Positions 24,111-32,008 of a stretch of DNA of 35,619 nt are shown piece by piece (the stretch's first letter is position 1; every line of letters starts with the position of its first letter). The position numbers were made by a program, and so were the translations under genes. This DNA is from Cryomorphaceae bacterium. Its GTDB lineage: Bacteria; Bacteroidota; Bacteroidia; Flavobacteriales; Schleiferiaceae. The notes beneath the pieces were generated by a model. It saw only the letters and a program-made list of their open reading frames with translations. It ran no database searches and had not been told where the DNA came from. The DNA is taken from assembly GCA_020832345.1 (NCBI GenBank), contig JAFIEY010000175.1:1-35619 (forward strand), read 5' to 3'.

Positions 24111-25288
24111 TACAAACTCAAACCATCACCACCATTTTTTAATATCGAATCCCTTGCGTTAAAATAATATTTTAAAACTTCAAGGGTTTCTTGATCGTAT
24201 AAAAAGGTCCAATCCAATATTTTTTTTGTAGAAATGAAATCCTCTAGGGAATGGAAAAAAAGGATGCTTTTGATCATGGGGTATTGCGTGTGAATTTTTT
24301 GCAATGCGTCGGCGTACCAACCGGCCCGATGACCTCCATACGAGAGAGAACCAAATTCAGAAATCATAATGGGTTTGTTGTACAATGACAATGCTTCATA
24401 GCTTGTCTGAATGATTTCTTCAAATGTCCACCACTGACTCCATCCTACCACTTTTCCGTAATTTAAACCTGTAAGTCCTATCCAATCCACACAATCGTGG
24501 CCTGGGTAAAACATAAATTCATTGTCGTACGCCGGATGAGGTGACCAAACCCACAAAACATGGCTTAAATTGGCGGCTTGGAATTTTTGATGCACATGCC
24601 TCCAGGCCGCTATATAGGTTTCAGGTGTATTGTTGTGCGGCCCCCAGGGATACCGATAAGGGTCATTCATTTCGTGACCAAAACGCAGGAAAAATGGCGA
24701 ATCAAAATTTTTAACTCGCTCAATCCATTTGTCAATATAATCGTCGAACACACCTTGGGCAATAAGTGCCAAGCCGTTCATATTTACATTGTCTTTCCCC
24801 TTGAGTTGCGGGTATTTATTATTATCAAATACGTCCAACCAGGGTTCCCAGGTAATCATCGGTATGGAACCCAAATCGCGGATGGCGTTCACTTCCAGTA
24901 GCGGGAATTGATGCTTTTTTTTACTGCCCCAAGCTGTGTAAACCTGGATGATGGGGAGTCTTGTGTTTAACGAATCTTCTAATGCCAGTATTCTCCGCAC
25001 ACCATCCTTGTATTTATCATCATAAATGCCAAATAAAATGGTATCGGGGTTTTTTAATAATAATGAACTGTTCCGGTAGGGTTCAAGCCATTCCAGCTCA
25101 CCATATCGTTGATTGTTTTTGGTTATCCAGTGTTTTTCTAAACTTGTCCAAAAAGTGCCAACTTTTACCAAAGCATCGTTGATGGTGGTTACTGACCGAT
25201 TGCTAAAATAACTGGTCATTACAAATATGATTAATGCCAATAAAAGTGCGGCCAATACAACTACGATTCTAATAATCTTTGTCTTCAT
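24110..25288 (-). CDS. GH26-like membrane-anchored glycoside hydrolase
   Basis: Predicted extracytoplasmic glycosidase acting on a beta-linked polymer. The 392-aa protein has an N-terminal membrane anchor or uncleaved signal (about 6-26) and a TIM-barrel domain with GH26 features: general acid/base candidate Glu206 in LRFGHEMNDPYRYPWG and nucleophile candidate Glu311 in PIMISEFGS. Known GH26 members cleave beta-mannans, xylans or mixed-linkage glucans, so the family does not fix the substrate. It overlaps the upstream GT2 synthase gene by 20 bp and is the last gene of the three-gene operon. By analogy with BcsZ in cellulose and PgaB in PNAG export, it may trim the polymer made by that synthase. 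Confidence 0.8.
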   Translation of the reverse strand: MKTKIIRIVVVLAALLLALIIFVMTSYFSNRSVTTINDALVKVGTFWTSLEKHWITKNNQRYGELEWLEPYRNSSLLLKNPDTILFGIYDDKYKDGVRRILALEDSLNTRLPIIQVYTAWGSKKKHQFPLLEVNAIRDLGSIPMITWEPWLDVFDNNKYPQLKGKDNVNMNGLALIAQGVFDDYIDKWIERVKNFDSPFFLRFGHEMNDPYRYPWGPHNNTPETYIAAWRHVHQKFQAANLSHVLWVWSPHPAYDNEFMFYPGHDCVDWIGLTGLNYGKVVGWSQWWTFEEIIQTSYEALSLYNKPIMISEFGSLSYGGHRAGWYADALQKIHTQYPMIKSILFFHSLEDFISTKKILDWTFLYDQETLEVLKYYFNARDSILKNGGDGLSL

Positions 25289-26882
25289 CCGGGTTTAGTT
25301 TGTTAATTTCTTCAATGTCAATATCTTTCCAGGGTTCGGCTGCGTCAAGGTTGCGACTTTGCCATGCGGCATATATTCCGCCTAAGGTCATTACAAAGGC
25401 GATCGCGGCAAAAAATATCATCCCCCAGGTTTCCCATCGGGTAAAGGCAATTTCACCTTCAGGGGTAAAATGCATTCTTTTGATTATAACCCAAATAACT
25501 GTTAGTATAAAAAATAATGCAATGTAAACATGGGGACGAATAAAAGGGGTGAAGCCTTTCACGGCTTGTTTTGCGGTGGGAATATAAGGAATTTTACCGT
25601 TGATAAGTGAAAGTAGGAAACCTTGCAGAAATACGGGCCAACAAACGAATTTTAAAATGGTTCCTTTTAGGTGTAGCCCAAATTCTGTTTTAGGATGGGA
25701 TAGAAATCGCTGACAATATAAATAAATCACTGTGGCCGCTAAAGCAAGCGGCACCCAGTGGGTCAAAAATTCGGTAAATTCAATATCGATGGGGATTACA
25801 TCAAACCAAAGGGTGAAATAGGGTAAAATAAGGAATAGGAACATGGTAAGCCCCGAAATGTAATAGGTGCTAATACCAAAGTAGGTAAGTCTTTGAAGGG
25901 TGGATAAACCATTCCAGGTTTTTGGCAAATCTGAAAAGAGAATTTCGTGTACCCCACGCGACCATTTTAGTTGTTGCTTGCAAAACGAACCCAAATCCTC
26001 CGGCACCAAACCCCTGGTTACAATCACCGGGTGGTAAATACTTTTCCACCCCTTTCCGTGCAAGCGAATGGCGGTCATCATGTCCTCTGCCAATCCTATG
26101 GCGTGGCCACCGATGCTTTCGAGGGCTTCGCGTCTAAATGTGCAATTTGCCCCAATGGCAACGGAACTGCCCAAACCATATAAACCCATCAGTGTGGGGC
26201 CGTAAAATCCATAGGTTTGTTCGGCTGCTCCCTGGGCCACAAAGCTTCGGTATTGGTTGTAATAGCCTTGTGAAACCTGAACAAATCCCACATCAGGGTT
26301 GGTGAAAAATCCCAGCACTTCATCAAAGAAATTGGGAAAAGGAATGTGGTCCGGATCCATCACCAAAATGAAATCTTCTTTTGTCTTTTGTAAAGCAGCG
26401 TTGATTTTACCCGCTTTTGCTCCGGGAATTCCCACCAACTCTAACCAAACCGCGCCGTGTTTTTCAGCTAGTTCTTTAAAAGCTGGGTCTTGAGTGTCGT
26501 CCAAAAGGTAGGTGGTGTGTGGGTAGCGAATATTTTTACAAGCTTCAAGTGTTTTGTCAAACATGCTTAGTGGTTCGCCGGGAGAACTGGTGGTGAAAAT
26601 GGCCACACTTAGATCCTTTGGGGCTTTTTTCTTTCGCGGTTTGTTAATGGCGATATAGGAAATCCACATAATAATCATTCGGAAAATACTCCACCAAAAA
26701 ATAAGGGTGAGGATGAAAAATAGCCAAAACTGTCCGGGTTCTTGTTTAAACCACCACATTCCAAAGTTTACCACATTTATTAATCCGCCAAAAACCAAAA
26801 TGACGAGAATAAAAGAACTCCAAGCACTTGGTTTTCGTGCCTCGTGAAATTTCCAGAATTCGGGATCAAAGTTGCTATTCAA
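25269..26882 (-). CDS. Processive GT2 polysaccharide synthase, cellulose-synthase-like
   Basis: Inner-membrane family 2 glycosyltransferase expected to build and extrude a polysaccharide from nucleotide sugar. The 537-aa protein has two N-terminal helices (about 22-42, 52-74), a cytosolic GT-A domain with DDTQD (128-132), DPD (176-178), AED (265-267) and QQLKW (303-307), then about five further helices and a short acidic tail. These are the D, DxD, (T)ED and Q(Q/R)xRW motifs of cellulose, hyaluronan and PNAG synthases, with Lys replacing the usual Arg. There is no PilZ domain. The start is the TTG at 26880-26882 overlapping the previous gene's TGA (TTGA); no ATG is usable without losing the first helix. 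Confidence 0.87.
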   Translation of the reverse strand: MNSNFDPEFWKFHEARKPSAWSSFILVILVFGGLINVVNFGMWWFKQEPGQFWLFFILTLIFWWSIFRMIIMWISYIAINKPRKKKAPKDLSVAIFTTSSPGEPLSMFDKTLEACKNIRYPHTTYLLDDTQDPAFKELAEKHGAVWLELVGIPGAKAGKINAALQKTKEDFILVMDPDHIPFPNFFDEVLGFFTNPDVGFVQVSQGYYNQYRSFVAQGAAEQTYGFYGPTLMGLYGLGSSVAIGANCTFRREALESIGGHAIGLAEDMMTAIRLHGKGWKSIYHPVIVTRGLVPEDLGSFCKQQLKWSRGVHEILFSDLPKTWNGLSTLQRLTYFGISTYYISGLTMFLFLILPYFTLWFDVIPIDIEFTEFLTHWVPLALAATVIYLYCQRFLSHPKTEFGLHLKGTILKFVCWPVFLQGFLLSLINGKIPYIPTAKQAVKGFTPFIRPHVYIALFFILTVIWVIIKRMHFTPEGEIAFTRWETWGMIFFAAIAFVMTLGGIYAAWQSRNLDAAEPWKDIDIEEINKLNPDEDKDY

Positions 26883-28369
26883 TTTCCAAGGGGTTTTTTT
26901 AATCCAATTTGGTGGGCGGTGAAAAAGAAAATTCTTCGATAGTCGTAGGTAAAGAATAGTTTTTCTTTATTTTTCGCACCAAATCCCAGCGTTAAATTAA
27001 ATTCAATTGGGGTAAATGTTATGGGGGAAAAATATGTTGTTGATATGACCTCACCTTGGCCGTTGATATCTGCAAATAAACTTGGGTTGTCTGCAATAGC
27101 ATACAATGAACGAGATATTTGTGTGCTGATTTGAATTTTTTCCAGTGAAATACTCATTTTCCCCAATCCTGCGTGTATCCATTGATTTCTCGGGGTGAAA
27201 TAGGGCTCATAAATTCCCGGTAGCGCTTCGTCAAAGGGGGTGTTGACCGATAAATCCTCGATGGGCGAAAATGTGTTTGTTGTGGCAGTTGCAAAATTAA
27301 TTGAGTAACCCAGCGAAAAGTTCACCACCTCATTTTGGTAAATGGAATGCATAAAATAAGCATAAGAAGTAGAAAGGACGCCTCCGTCTGGAAATTGCCA
27401 AAGCATTTGTCCTAATTTGGCATTTCGCTTTTCACCTACACCATAAGTAATGGAGAACCCATAGTCGTTGTAGAGAAATGGATTTGATAGACTGGCAGAA
27501 GTGAAAAGGTATGGCACCCTATTAAAGCTGAATTCAGCCTTGGTGGTTTTGGATATTGTTTGTTCAATAGATGATTGAAAGGTGATAAATCTTTTTTCAC
27601 TGATGCTGAAAAATCCGGTTCCGAAGGTGAGTTTAGATTTGGTCTGTGATATTAAGATGTTGTTGTTGACGTGAGCGCGAATGCCGAGAAGCTGTCTGTT
27701 GGTTTCATGCTCAAGGTTTGTCGAAAATCCCCGTACCGACAATCCACCTTCGAGATGAAGATACCGATGGAAAAATTTTCCGCCTTGGACTCCCACCTGC
27801 AGATTCTGTACAATTTGATCATCGATATAATATTGCGTTTCTGCAACTCCTTTGGTGGAAATGATATTTTTTAAGAAAAGTTTCAATTCGCGAATTTCTT
27901 CTCTTGGGTGGGTAAACGAAAATTCGAGAAAATCAATGTGCTTTTTAGCTGATTTGGTTTTCCCTTCCCATAAATCCATCCAGGCTAAAAGGGCAACCGC
28001 TTCCGTGTTATCAGGTTGAAAGATTCTGTAGTTTTCCAAAACTTGCCTGCTACGCTTGTGTTTCCCGATGTTAAACAGAAATTTACCGTAATCCAATTTG
28101 ATGTCATGGTTTTGCGGTTGCAATTCCATTGCAGATTGATAAAGACTATCGGCTTTTTTGTTTTGTCCTAATGCTGTTTTGACCTGAGCAAACAACCATT
28201 GTTCGTAAAAGCCTAATTCTGAATGATGAACGCTAAGGATGCTATCGGCAACCTCGTAGTTCTTTTTTGTGAAATTTGCTCTGGCTATGCCTTCCCAATC
28301 GCTATCCGATTGTGCATGTATAGCAAATTGCTGAAACAGAAAAGTTGACAAAAGCGCCACGAGCCTCAT
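26879..28369 (-). CDS. TPR plus outer-membrane beta-barrel protein (BcsC/PgaA/YaiO-like)
   Basis: Predicted outer-membrane protein with periplasmic TPR repeats, first gene of the operon. The 496-aa protein has a signal peptide (about 1-19, cut after HAQ), helical TPR-like repeats (about 25-170; for example ADSLYQSAMELQPQNHDIKLDYGKFLF) and a C-terminal region (about 190-496) of alternating aromatic and polar strands typical of a YaiO-type beta-barrel. The same layout, with more TPRs, occurs in cellulose exporter BcsC and PNAG exporter PgaA. It would guide and export the polymer of the GT2 synthase that follows with a 4-bp overlap. Export function is inferred from context. Confidence 0.8.
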   Translation of the reverse strand: MRLVALLSTFLFQQFAIHAQSDSDWEGIARANFTKKNYEVADSILSVHHSELGFYEQWLFAQVKTALGQNKKADSLYQSAMELQPQNHDIKLDYGKFLFNIGKHKRSRQVLENYRIFQPDNTEAVALLAWMDLWEGKTKSAKKHIDFLEFSFTHPREEIRELKLFLKNIISTKGVAETQYYIDDQIVQNLQVGVQGGKFFHRYLHLEGGLSVRGFSTNLEHETNRQLLGIRAHVNNNILISQTKSKLTFGTGFFSISEKRFITFQSSIEQTISKTTKAEFSFNRVPYLFTSASLSNPFLYNDYGFSITYGVGEKRNAKLGQMLWQFPDGGVLSTSYAYFMHSIYQNEVVNFSLGYSINFATATTNTFSPIEDLSVNTPFDEALPGIYEPYFTPRNQWIHAGLGKMSISLEKIQISTQISRSLYAIADNPSLFADINGQGEVISTTYFSPITFTPIEFNLTLGFGAKNKEKLFFTYDYRRIFFFTAHQIGLKKPLGN

Positions 28370-28387
28370 TATGAAATATTATAACCT

Positions 28388-28395
28388 CAAATATA
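28388..28395 (-). promoter_or_regulatory. -7 promoter box for the polysaccharide operon
   Basis: TATATTTG on the minus strand, 18 nt before the ATG of the TPR/barrel gene, matching TAnnTTTG. It would drive the whole three-gene operon (28369 down to 24110). Confidence 0.55.
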
Positions 28396-28461
28396 GATAA
28401 AATTGATGGATATAATGAGTTTTCCTATCGTTTTTCATCAATAGTTTTTAATGAAGCTTAG

Positions 28462-28809
28462 TTAATAACTTTTTATGGGTTTTTTGTAAAAAGACATGTT
28501 CTCTATCTTTTCTGCATGATTCTCTTTTGAAAAGGAAAATCCCTTTTCTGCTGCCCAGACAATACAAATGGCAAATAATATGGATAAAATTCTAGAAATC
28601 TTCTGCTTCTGATTTCCAATTAGCTGTACCAATTGAAACAAAACATGAATGACAAAAAATATGTAAAAAATAAATCTCAAGCCGATGCGCCAAAATATTT
28701 TAGCAGAGTCCGCATCAGGATCTAGGTTGATGTAGTAAATGGGTATGGCCAATAATAGCAAAGGCAATAAACCCACAATTTGTCCGGTGTAAAAACTATT
28801 CCATTTCAC
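28462..28809 (-). CDS. Small hypothetical membrane protein
   Basis: Not recognised. The 115-aa product has three predicted membrane helices (about 8-27, 40-64, 71-90) and a basic, lysine-rich tail (ENHAEKIENMSFYKKPIKSY). The start is ATG 28809, 5 nt after the bshB1 stop, so it is the last gene of the gpx-bshB1 unit. No conserved motif is visible. The tight spacing suggests a real gene. Confidence 0.65.
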   Translation of the reverse strand: MKWNSFYTGQIVGLLPLLLLAIPIYYINLDPDADSAKIFWRIGLRFIFYIFFVIHVLFQLVQLIGNQKQKISRILSILFAICIVWAAEKGFSFSKENHAEKIENMSFYKKPIKSY

Positions 28810-28814
28810 GGTAG

Positions 28815-29534
28815 CTAAATTAAGTCAAACAATGTTTTGGTTCCTAAGGGCTGAGCAGATATAAATCCCTCTCCAGCTTCGGTATAAATCAAACGTCCCA
28901 TATCCTTGGCACGATAGGTTATGCTTTCAAAAAAGTTTTTCGAGGATATTGCGGTTTGTGGTTCTTCACTGTTGGCTTGGTAAAACTGAGAAGCGTAGGC
29001 ACGCACAGATTTGACCTTTATGTCCAAATATCCCGTTACATCCATGATGATTTCGGGCTGAATGTTCCAAAACTGAATGTAGTGAAAAATGGTTTTTGGT
29101 CGGTGGGCTTGTTGTATTTGCCCTTTAAACGCACTGGGAATTTTTTGCAACCCGGCTTTAAATCCTGCATCGCGGCATAATTCAGCGGCGTGACCGTGGT
29201 CAGGATGTCGGTCGGTGGGTGCGTTAATAAGGAGCATTTGCGGCTGAAAGTATCTGATCCACTTGATGACTTCTAATTGGGAAGCCTCGTCGTTTCGGAT
29301 GCTTCCATCTTTTAAAAAGGCTTGAGCGCGATGTTTTACGCCTAAAATTTTGGCGGCTTCTTCTGCTTCTTGGTCGCGGAGGTCTGCGCTGCCGCGTGTG
29401 CCGAGCTCGCCACGGGTAAGATCAAGTATGGCAACAGACTTACCGGATGCACTAAATTTTGCCAAAGAGCCACCGCAGCCGAGTTCTACATCGTCCGGGT
29501 GTGCCCCTATAGCCAAAATATCTACTTTTTGCAT
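28815..29534 (-). CDS. bshB1: Bacillithiol biosynthesis deacetylase BshB1
   Basis: Zinc-dependent PIG-L/LmbE-family deacetylase that removes the acetyl group from GlcNAc-malate in bacillithiol synthesis. The 239-aa protein has the metal-site AHPDDVELGCGG (11-22), TRGELGTRG, and the second histidine motif HPDHGHAA. The segments YIQFWNIQPEIIMDV and the C-terminal KDMGRLIYTEAGEGF match BshB1 as found in Bacteroidota (from recall). The start is ATG 29534; the longer frame to 29627 lies within the preceding peroxidase gene. It lies 4 nt after gpx. No bshA or bshC is in the window. Confidence 0.92.
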   Translation of the reverse strand: MQKVDILAIGAHPDDVELGCGGSLAKFSASGKSVAILDLTRGELGTRGSADLRDQEAEEAAKILGVKHRAQAFLKDGSIRNDEASQLEVIKWIRYFQPQMLLINAPTDRHPDHGHAAELCRDAGFKAGLQKIPSAFKGQIQQAHRPKTIFHYIQFWNIQPEIIMDVTGYLDIKVKSVRAYASQFYQANSEEPQTAISSKNFFESITYRAKDMGRLIYTEAGEGFISAQPLGTKTLFDLI

Positions 29535-29538
29535 GAAT

Positions 29539-30120
29539 TTATTTTCCTTCTGCAAAGGAAACGATTTCTTCCGAAATAGGCGATACTTTAGATGAAAAAT
29601 CTCTGACGAGGTTTCCGTTTTCGTCAATTAAAAATTTGTGGAAATTCCAGGCGACCTTGTAATCGTCCTTTCCATTGAGATTTTTCTGGGTCAACCACTG
29701 GTAAATGGGATGTATTTCTTTGCCCTTGACGTCAATTTTGCTCATCATGGGGAAGGTGACCCCGTAATTTTTTTGACAAAAAGCTTTGATGTCTTCTTCG
29801 GTGCCCGGTTCTTGTCCCATAAAATTATTGGATGGAAAGCCGATGATGGTAAAGTTATCTCCGCCCAGTTTTTCGTAAAGTTCTTGAAGTTGCTCATACT
29901 GAGAAGTGAATCCGCATTTTGAGGCAACATTGACAATTAGAATGCGCTTTCCTTTAAGGTTGGACATGGGGAAATCATTTCCATCAATGTCTTTGGCGGA
30001 AAAGTCGTAGAAGGTTTTGGTAGCGTTGCTCATTTCGGCAAAGGTTTTTTCGGGTTGAACGGTTTCATTACAGGACAAAAGCGATGTAACTGCGAGGGTA
30101 AAAAAGATTTTCTTTATCAT
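29539..30120 (-). CDS. Glutathione-peroxidase-family lipoprotein
   Basis: Thiol peroxidase of the glutathione peroxidase family, probably on the cell envelope. The 193-aa protein has a lipoprotein signal (LLSC, lipidated Cys17), a catalytic domain from about residue 36, peroxidatic Cys69 (NVASKCGFTSQYEQL), GFPSNNFMGQEPG, and WNFHKFLID (158-166) with the conserved Trp and Asn. Cys115 could be the resolving cysteine of thioredoxin-dependent relatives. The organism's low-molecular-weight thiol is probably bacillithiol (bshB1 follows after 4 nt), so the true reductant is likely thioredoxin or a bacillithiol system rather than glutathione. It heads the gpx-bshB1-membrane protein operon. Confidence 0.92.
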   Translation of the reverse strand: MIKKIFFTLAVTSLLSCNETVQPEKTFAEMSNATKTFYDFSAKDIDGNDFPMSNLKGKRILIVNVASKCGFTSQYEQLQELYEKLGGDNFTIIGFPSNNFMGQEPGTEEDIKAFCQKNYGVTFPMMSKIDVKGKEIHPIYQWLTQKNLNGKDDYKVAWNFHKFLIDENGNLVRDFSSKVSPISEEIVSFAEGK

Positions 30121-30292
30121 GGTTTGATGATTTTTCTATTGGTTAAACACGGTTGTTGTCCACAAAGTTCTCGAAGGCTTGGGAACAAATAAAATATTCC
30201 TCAATATATAATTTTGTAAAATTAGGATTTAATCTAACATCTCCAAAATTTTTATAGGGAGATTTTGGTTGTAATAGGATTTGTTCAAATCT

Positions 30293-30913
30293 TTATTGGG
30301 ATTGCTGAAGGTAATTTATTTGTTCCTTGTAAGCATTTGATATTTCAGTTTTTAATTCACTGTACTTCTTATTTCCGGTCAACTTTTTTAATGAGTTAAT
30401 TGTGATGGAAGTTTGACTTCTTTTATAATTGTCAAGACGAAATGTGGGTAAAACGTAAAAATCCCACTGTTCCATTTTTAGTGGGTCAATAGAGCTTTGA
30501 TCTTTGTGTTTTAAGTGGCAAAATACATAAAGATCTGCATGCCTTTTGGGTTCACTGCATTGGATGTTTGATTCTGCATCCCAGTACCTTGCTTGTTTAA
30601 TTGAAAAGGAAATGTTAGATAAACGTTTTTGATTCCAACTTTGAATAAAAGCAGCAGATTTAACTTCTATTTTGATTCCTTCATTTGTGACCAAGTCAAA
30701 AGCGCCCCAATCGTCTCTCAAATTTTTTGGATTAATTCCAATAGCTGTTCCAACAATAAATTCAGCAAATTTTCCACGAGTTGTGTTACTCAAAATATCG
30801 GATCCGCTCCACTGCCAAAAATCCAATAGACAATACTTAGTTTTTAGACCATTATCAGTTAATAATTCGTCACCAGTTTTTGGATTTGCGTTTATTTTTT
30901 TTAAATTAATCAT
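30293..30913 (-). CDS. Orphan PD-(D/E)XK nuclease-like protein
   Basis: Not assigned to a named family. The 206-aa protein has the layout of a PD-(D/E)XK nuclease core: a helix with Glu51 (GKFAEFIVGTAIGI), Asp73 in WGAFDLV, and Glu83-x-Lys85 in IKIEVKSAAFIQSW. These would form the metal site of a restriction-type or other DNA-cleaving enzyme. There is no adjacent methyltransferase or specificity gene. The gene is visibly A+T-richer than its neighbours and lies next to a mobile repeat, which suggests acquisition. ATG 30913 has an AAGG-containing ribosome site upstream. A stand-alone defence or repair role is possible. Confidence 0.65.
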   Translation of the reverse strand: MINLKKINANPKTGDELLTDNGLKTKYCLLDFWQWSGSDILSNTTRGKFAEFIVGTAIGINPKNLRDDWGAFDLVTNEGIKIEVKSAAFIQSWNQKRLSNISFSIKQARYWDAESNIQCSEPKRHADLYVFCHLKHKDQSSIDPLKMEQWDFYVLPTFRLDNYKRSQTSITINSLKKLTGNKKYSELKTEISNAYKEQINYLQQSQ

Positions 30914-30949
30914 GTATCACCCTTTATAGTTTCCCACCATTCAATTCCT

Positions 30950-31080
30950 GAGTCTGCTCTAAAAAGTCCCTTTATGCCAAAATCTTCCTTGTCGGTAGAT
31001 TTTTGAATCCTCACTTGCTCCGGTTCAATAATCCCCTCCGCGTCGATTTTGATTGAAATCATCCTTTTTAGAGTGGACTC
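30950..31080 (+). mobile_element. MITE-like repeat, long form (copy 6), with 6-bp duplication ATTCCT
   Basis: A 131-bp long form with ends GAGTCTGCTCTAAAAAG and CTTTTTAGAGTGGACTC and the same inner inverted repeats as copies 1-3. It is flanked by perfect direct repeats ATTCCT at 30944-30949 and 31081-31086; the second copy ends on the last base of the aminotransferase stop codon. This is the clearest full-length insertion in the window. Confidence 0.9.
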
Positions 31081-31085
31081 ATTCC

Positions 31086-31934
31086 TTATGGTTCAAATTG
31101 CGCATTGACCATTTCTAAAATTCTCCGACTAACAGCAACTTCATAGACTTTCTTTTTGTAGTGGGTTACCGGTTGAATGCCGCGAATAGAGTTGGTTAAA
31201 AATACCTCGTCGGCTTTGAGTAAAGCAAAGGGATTGAAATCTTCCTCTACAACTTCATACCCCAAATACGGCGCGAGCTTTTCCGATATTTTTTTTCGCA
31301 TTATACCTTTTATGCAACCAGAGGACAATGGAGGTGTTTTAATCGTTTTGCCTTGAACCATAAAAATATTTGATGAAATTGCTTCCACTACGTTTTTGTC
31401 ATTATTGATCAAAAGACATTCATCTAGTTGGTTTTCCATACGGAAAATTGAGGCTAAAATATATAGCTGTGCATTACAACTTTTCACATTGCTTAGCAAT
31501 CCTTTGGGTTTGGGGTAGTCTTTAAATATATCTATTCGGAAATCGCCGTCCTCGAAGGTGTAGGTGTTGTGGGTCAACCTTTCCGCAGTGGCTAAAAGGT
31601 TTACTTCGTTGGTATTTGGACTGTATTTGCCACCGGCTTTCCGCCAGGCTTGAAATCGCAACCGAACGGCGCCTTTTTCCCAGTGATTTGACCGCACCAA
31701 CTCCGTGAGAACCTCACTGAAATATTCCGGTGTTAGGTTTTCGGGAATGTGCATTCGCATAATTCGCATATTGGCCATCAAACGGAAATAATGATCTTCC
31801 GGCCAGTGAATTTGACCCCGATCGAATCGAATGGTTTCAAAGACGCCATCTCCGTAATTTAAACCGCGATCGTCAGTTGATATTTCTATTTGTTGTTTTT
31901 CAAAAAATTCTCCGTTGAGAAAAATGGTCTGCAT
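31086..31934 (-). CDS. Class IV aminotransferase (BCAT/PabC-like)
   Basis: PLP enzyme of fold type IV. The 282-aa protein has the family start RGLNYGDGVFETIRFDRG, PLP lysine Lys151 (LLSNVKSCNAQLY), VVEAISSNIFMVQG, TPPLSSGCIKGIMR and the C-terminal VFLTNSIRGIQPV. The length suits either an aminodeoxychorismate lyase (PabC, folate synthesis) or a branched-chain or D-amino-acid aminotransferase; the motifs do not separate these for me. The presence of folP elsewhere in the window does not settle it. Its stop codon lies at the target duplication of mobile repeat copy 6. Confidence 0.85.
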   Translation of the reverse strand: MQTIFLNGEFFEKQQIEISTDDRGLNYGDGVFETIRFDRGQIHWPEDHYFRLMANMRIMRMHIPENLTPEYFSEVLTELVRSNHWEKGAVRLRFQAWRKAGGKYSPNTNEVNLLATAERLTHNTYTFEDGDFRIDIFKDYPKPKGLLSNVKSCNAQLYILASIFRMENQLDECLLINNDKNVVEAISSNIFMVQGKTIKTPPLSSGCIKGIMRKKISEKLAPYLGYEVVEEDFNPFALLKADEVFLTNSIRGIQPVTHYKKKVYEVAVSRRILEMVNAQFEP

Positions 31935-31955
31935 GTTTAACTATAATTATATGCC

Positions 31956-31963
31956 CAAAAATA
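31956..31963 (-). promoter_or_regulatory. -7 promoter box for the class IV aminotransferase
   Basis: TATTTTTG on the minus strand, 21 nt before the ATG at 31934, matching TAnnTTTG. Confidence 0.55.
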
Positions 31964-32008
31964 ATCAGACGTTTTACGTGATTTGAAAAATTATCCCGGA
32001 AAATCAGT

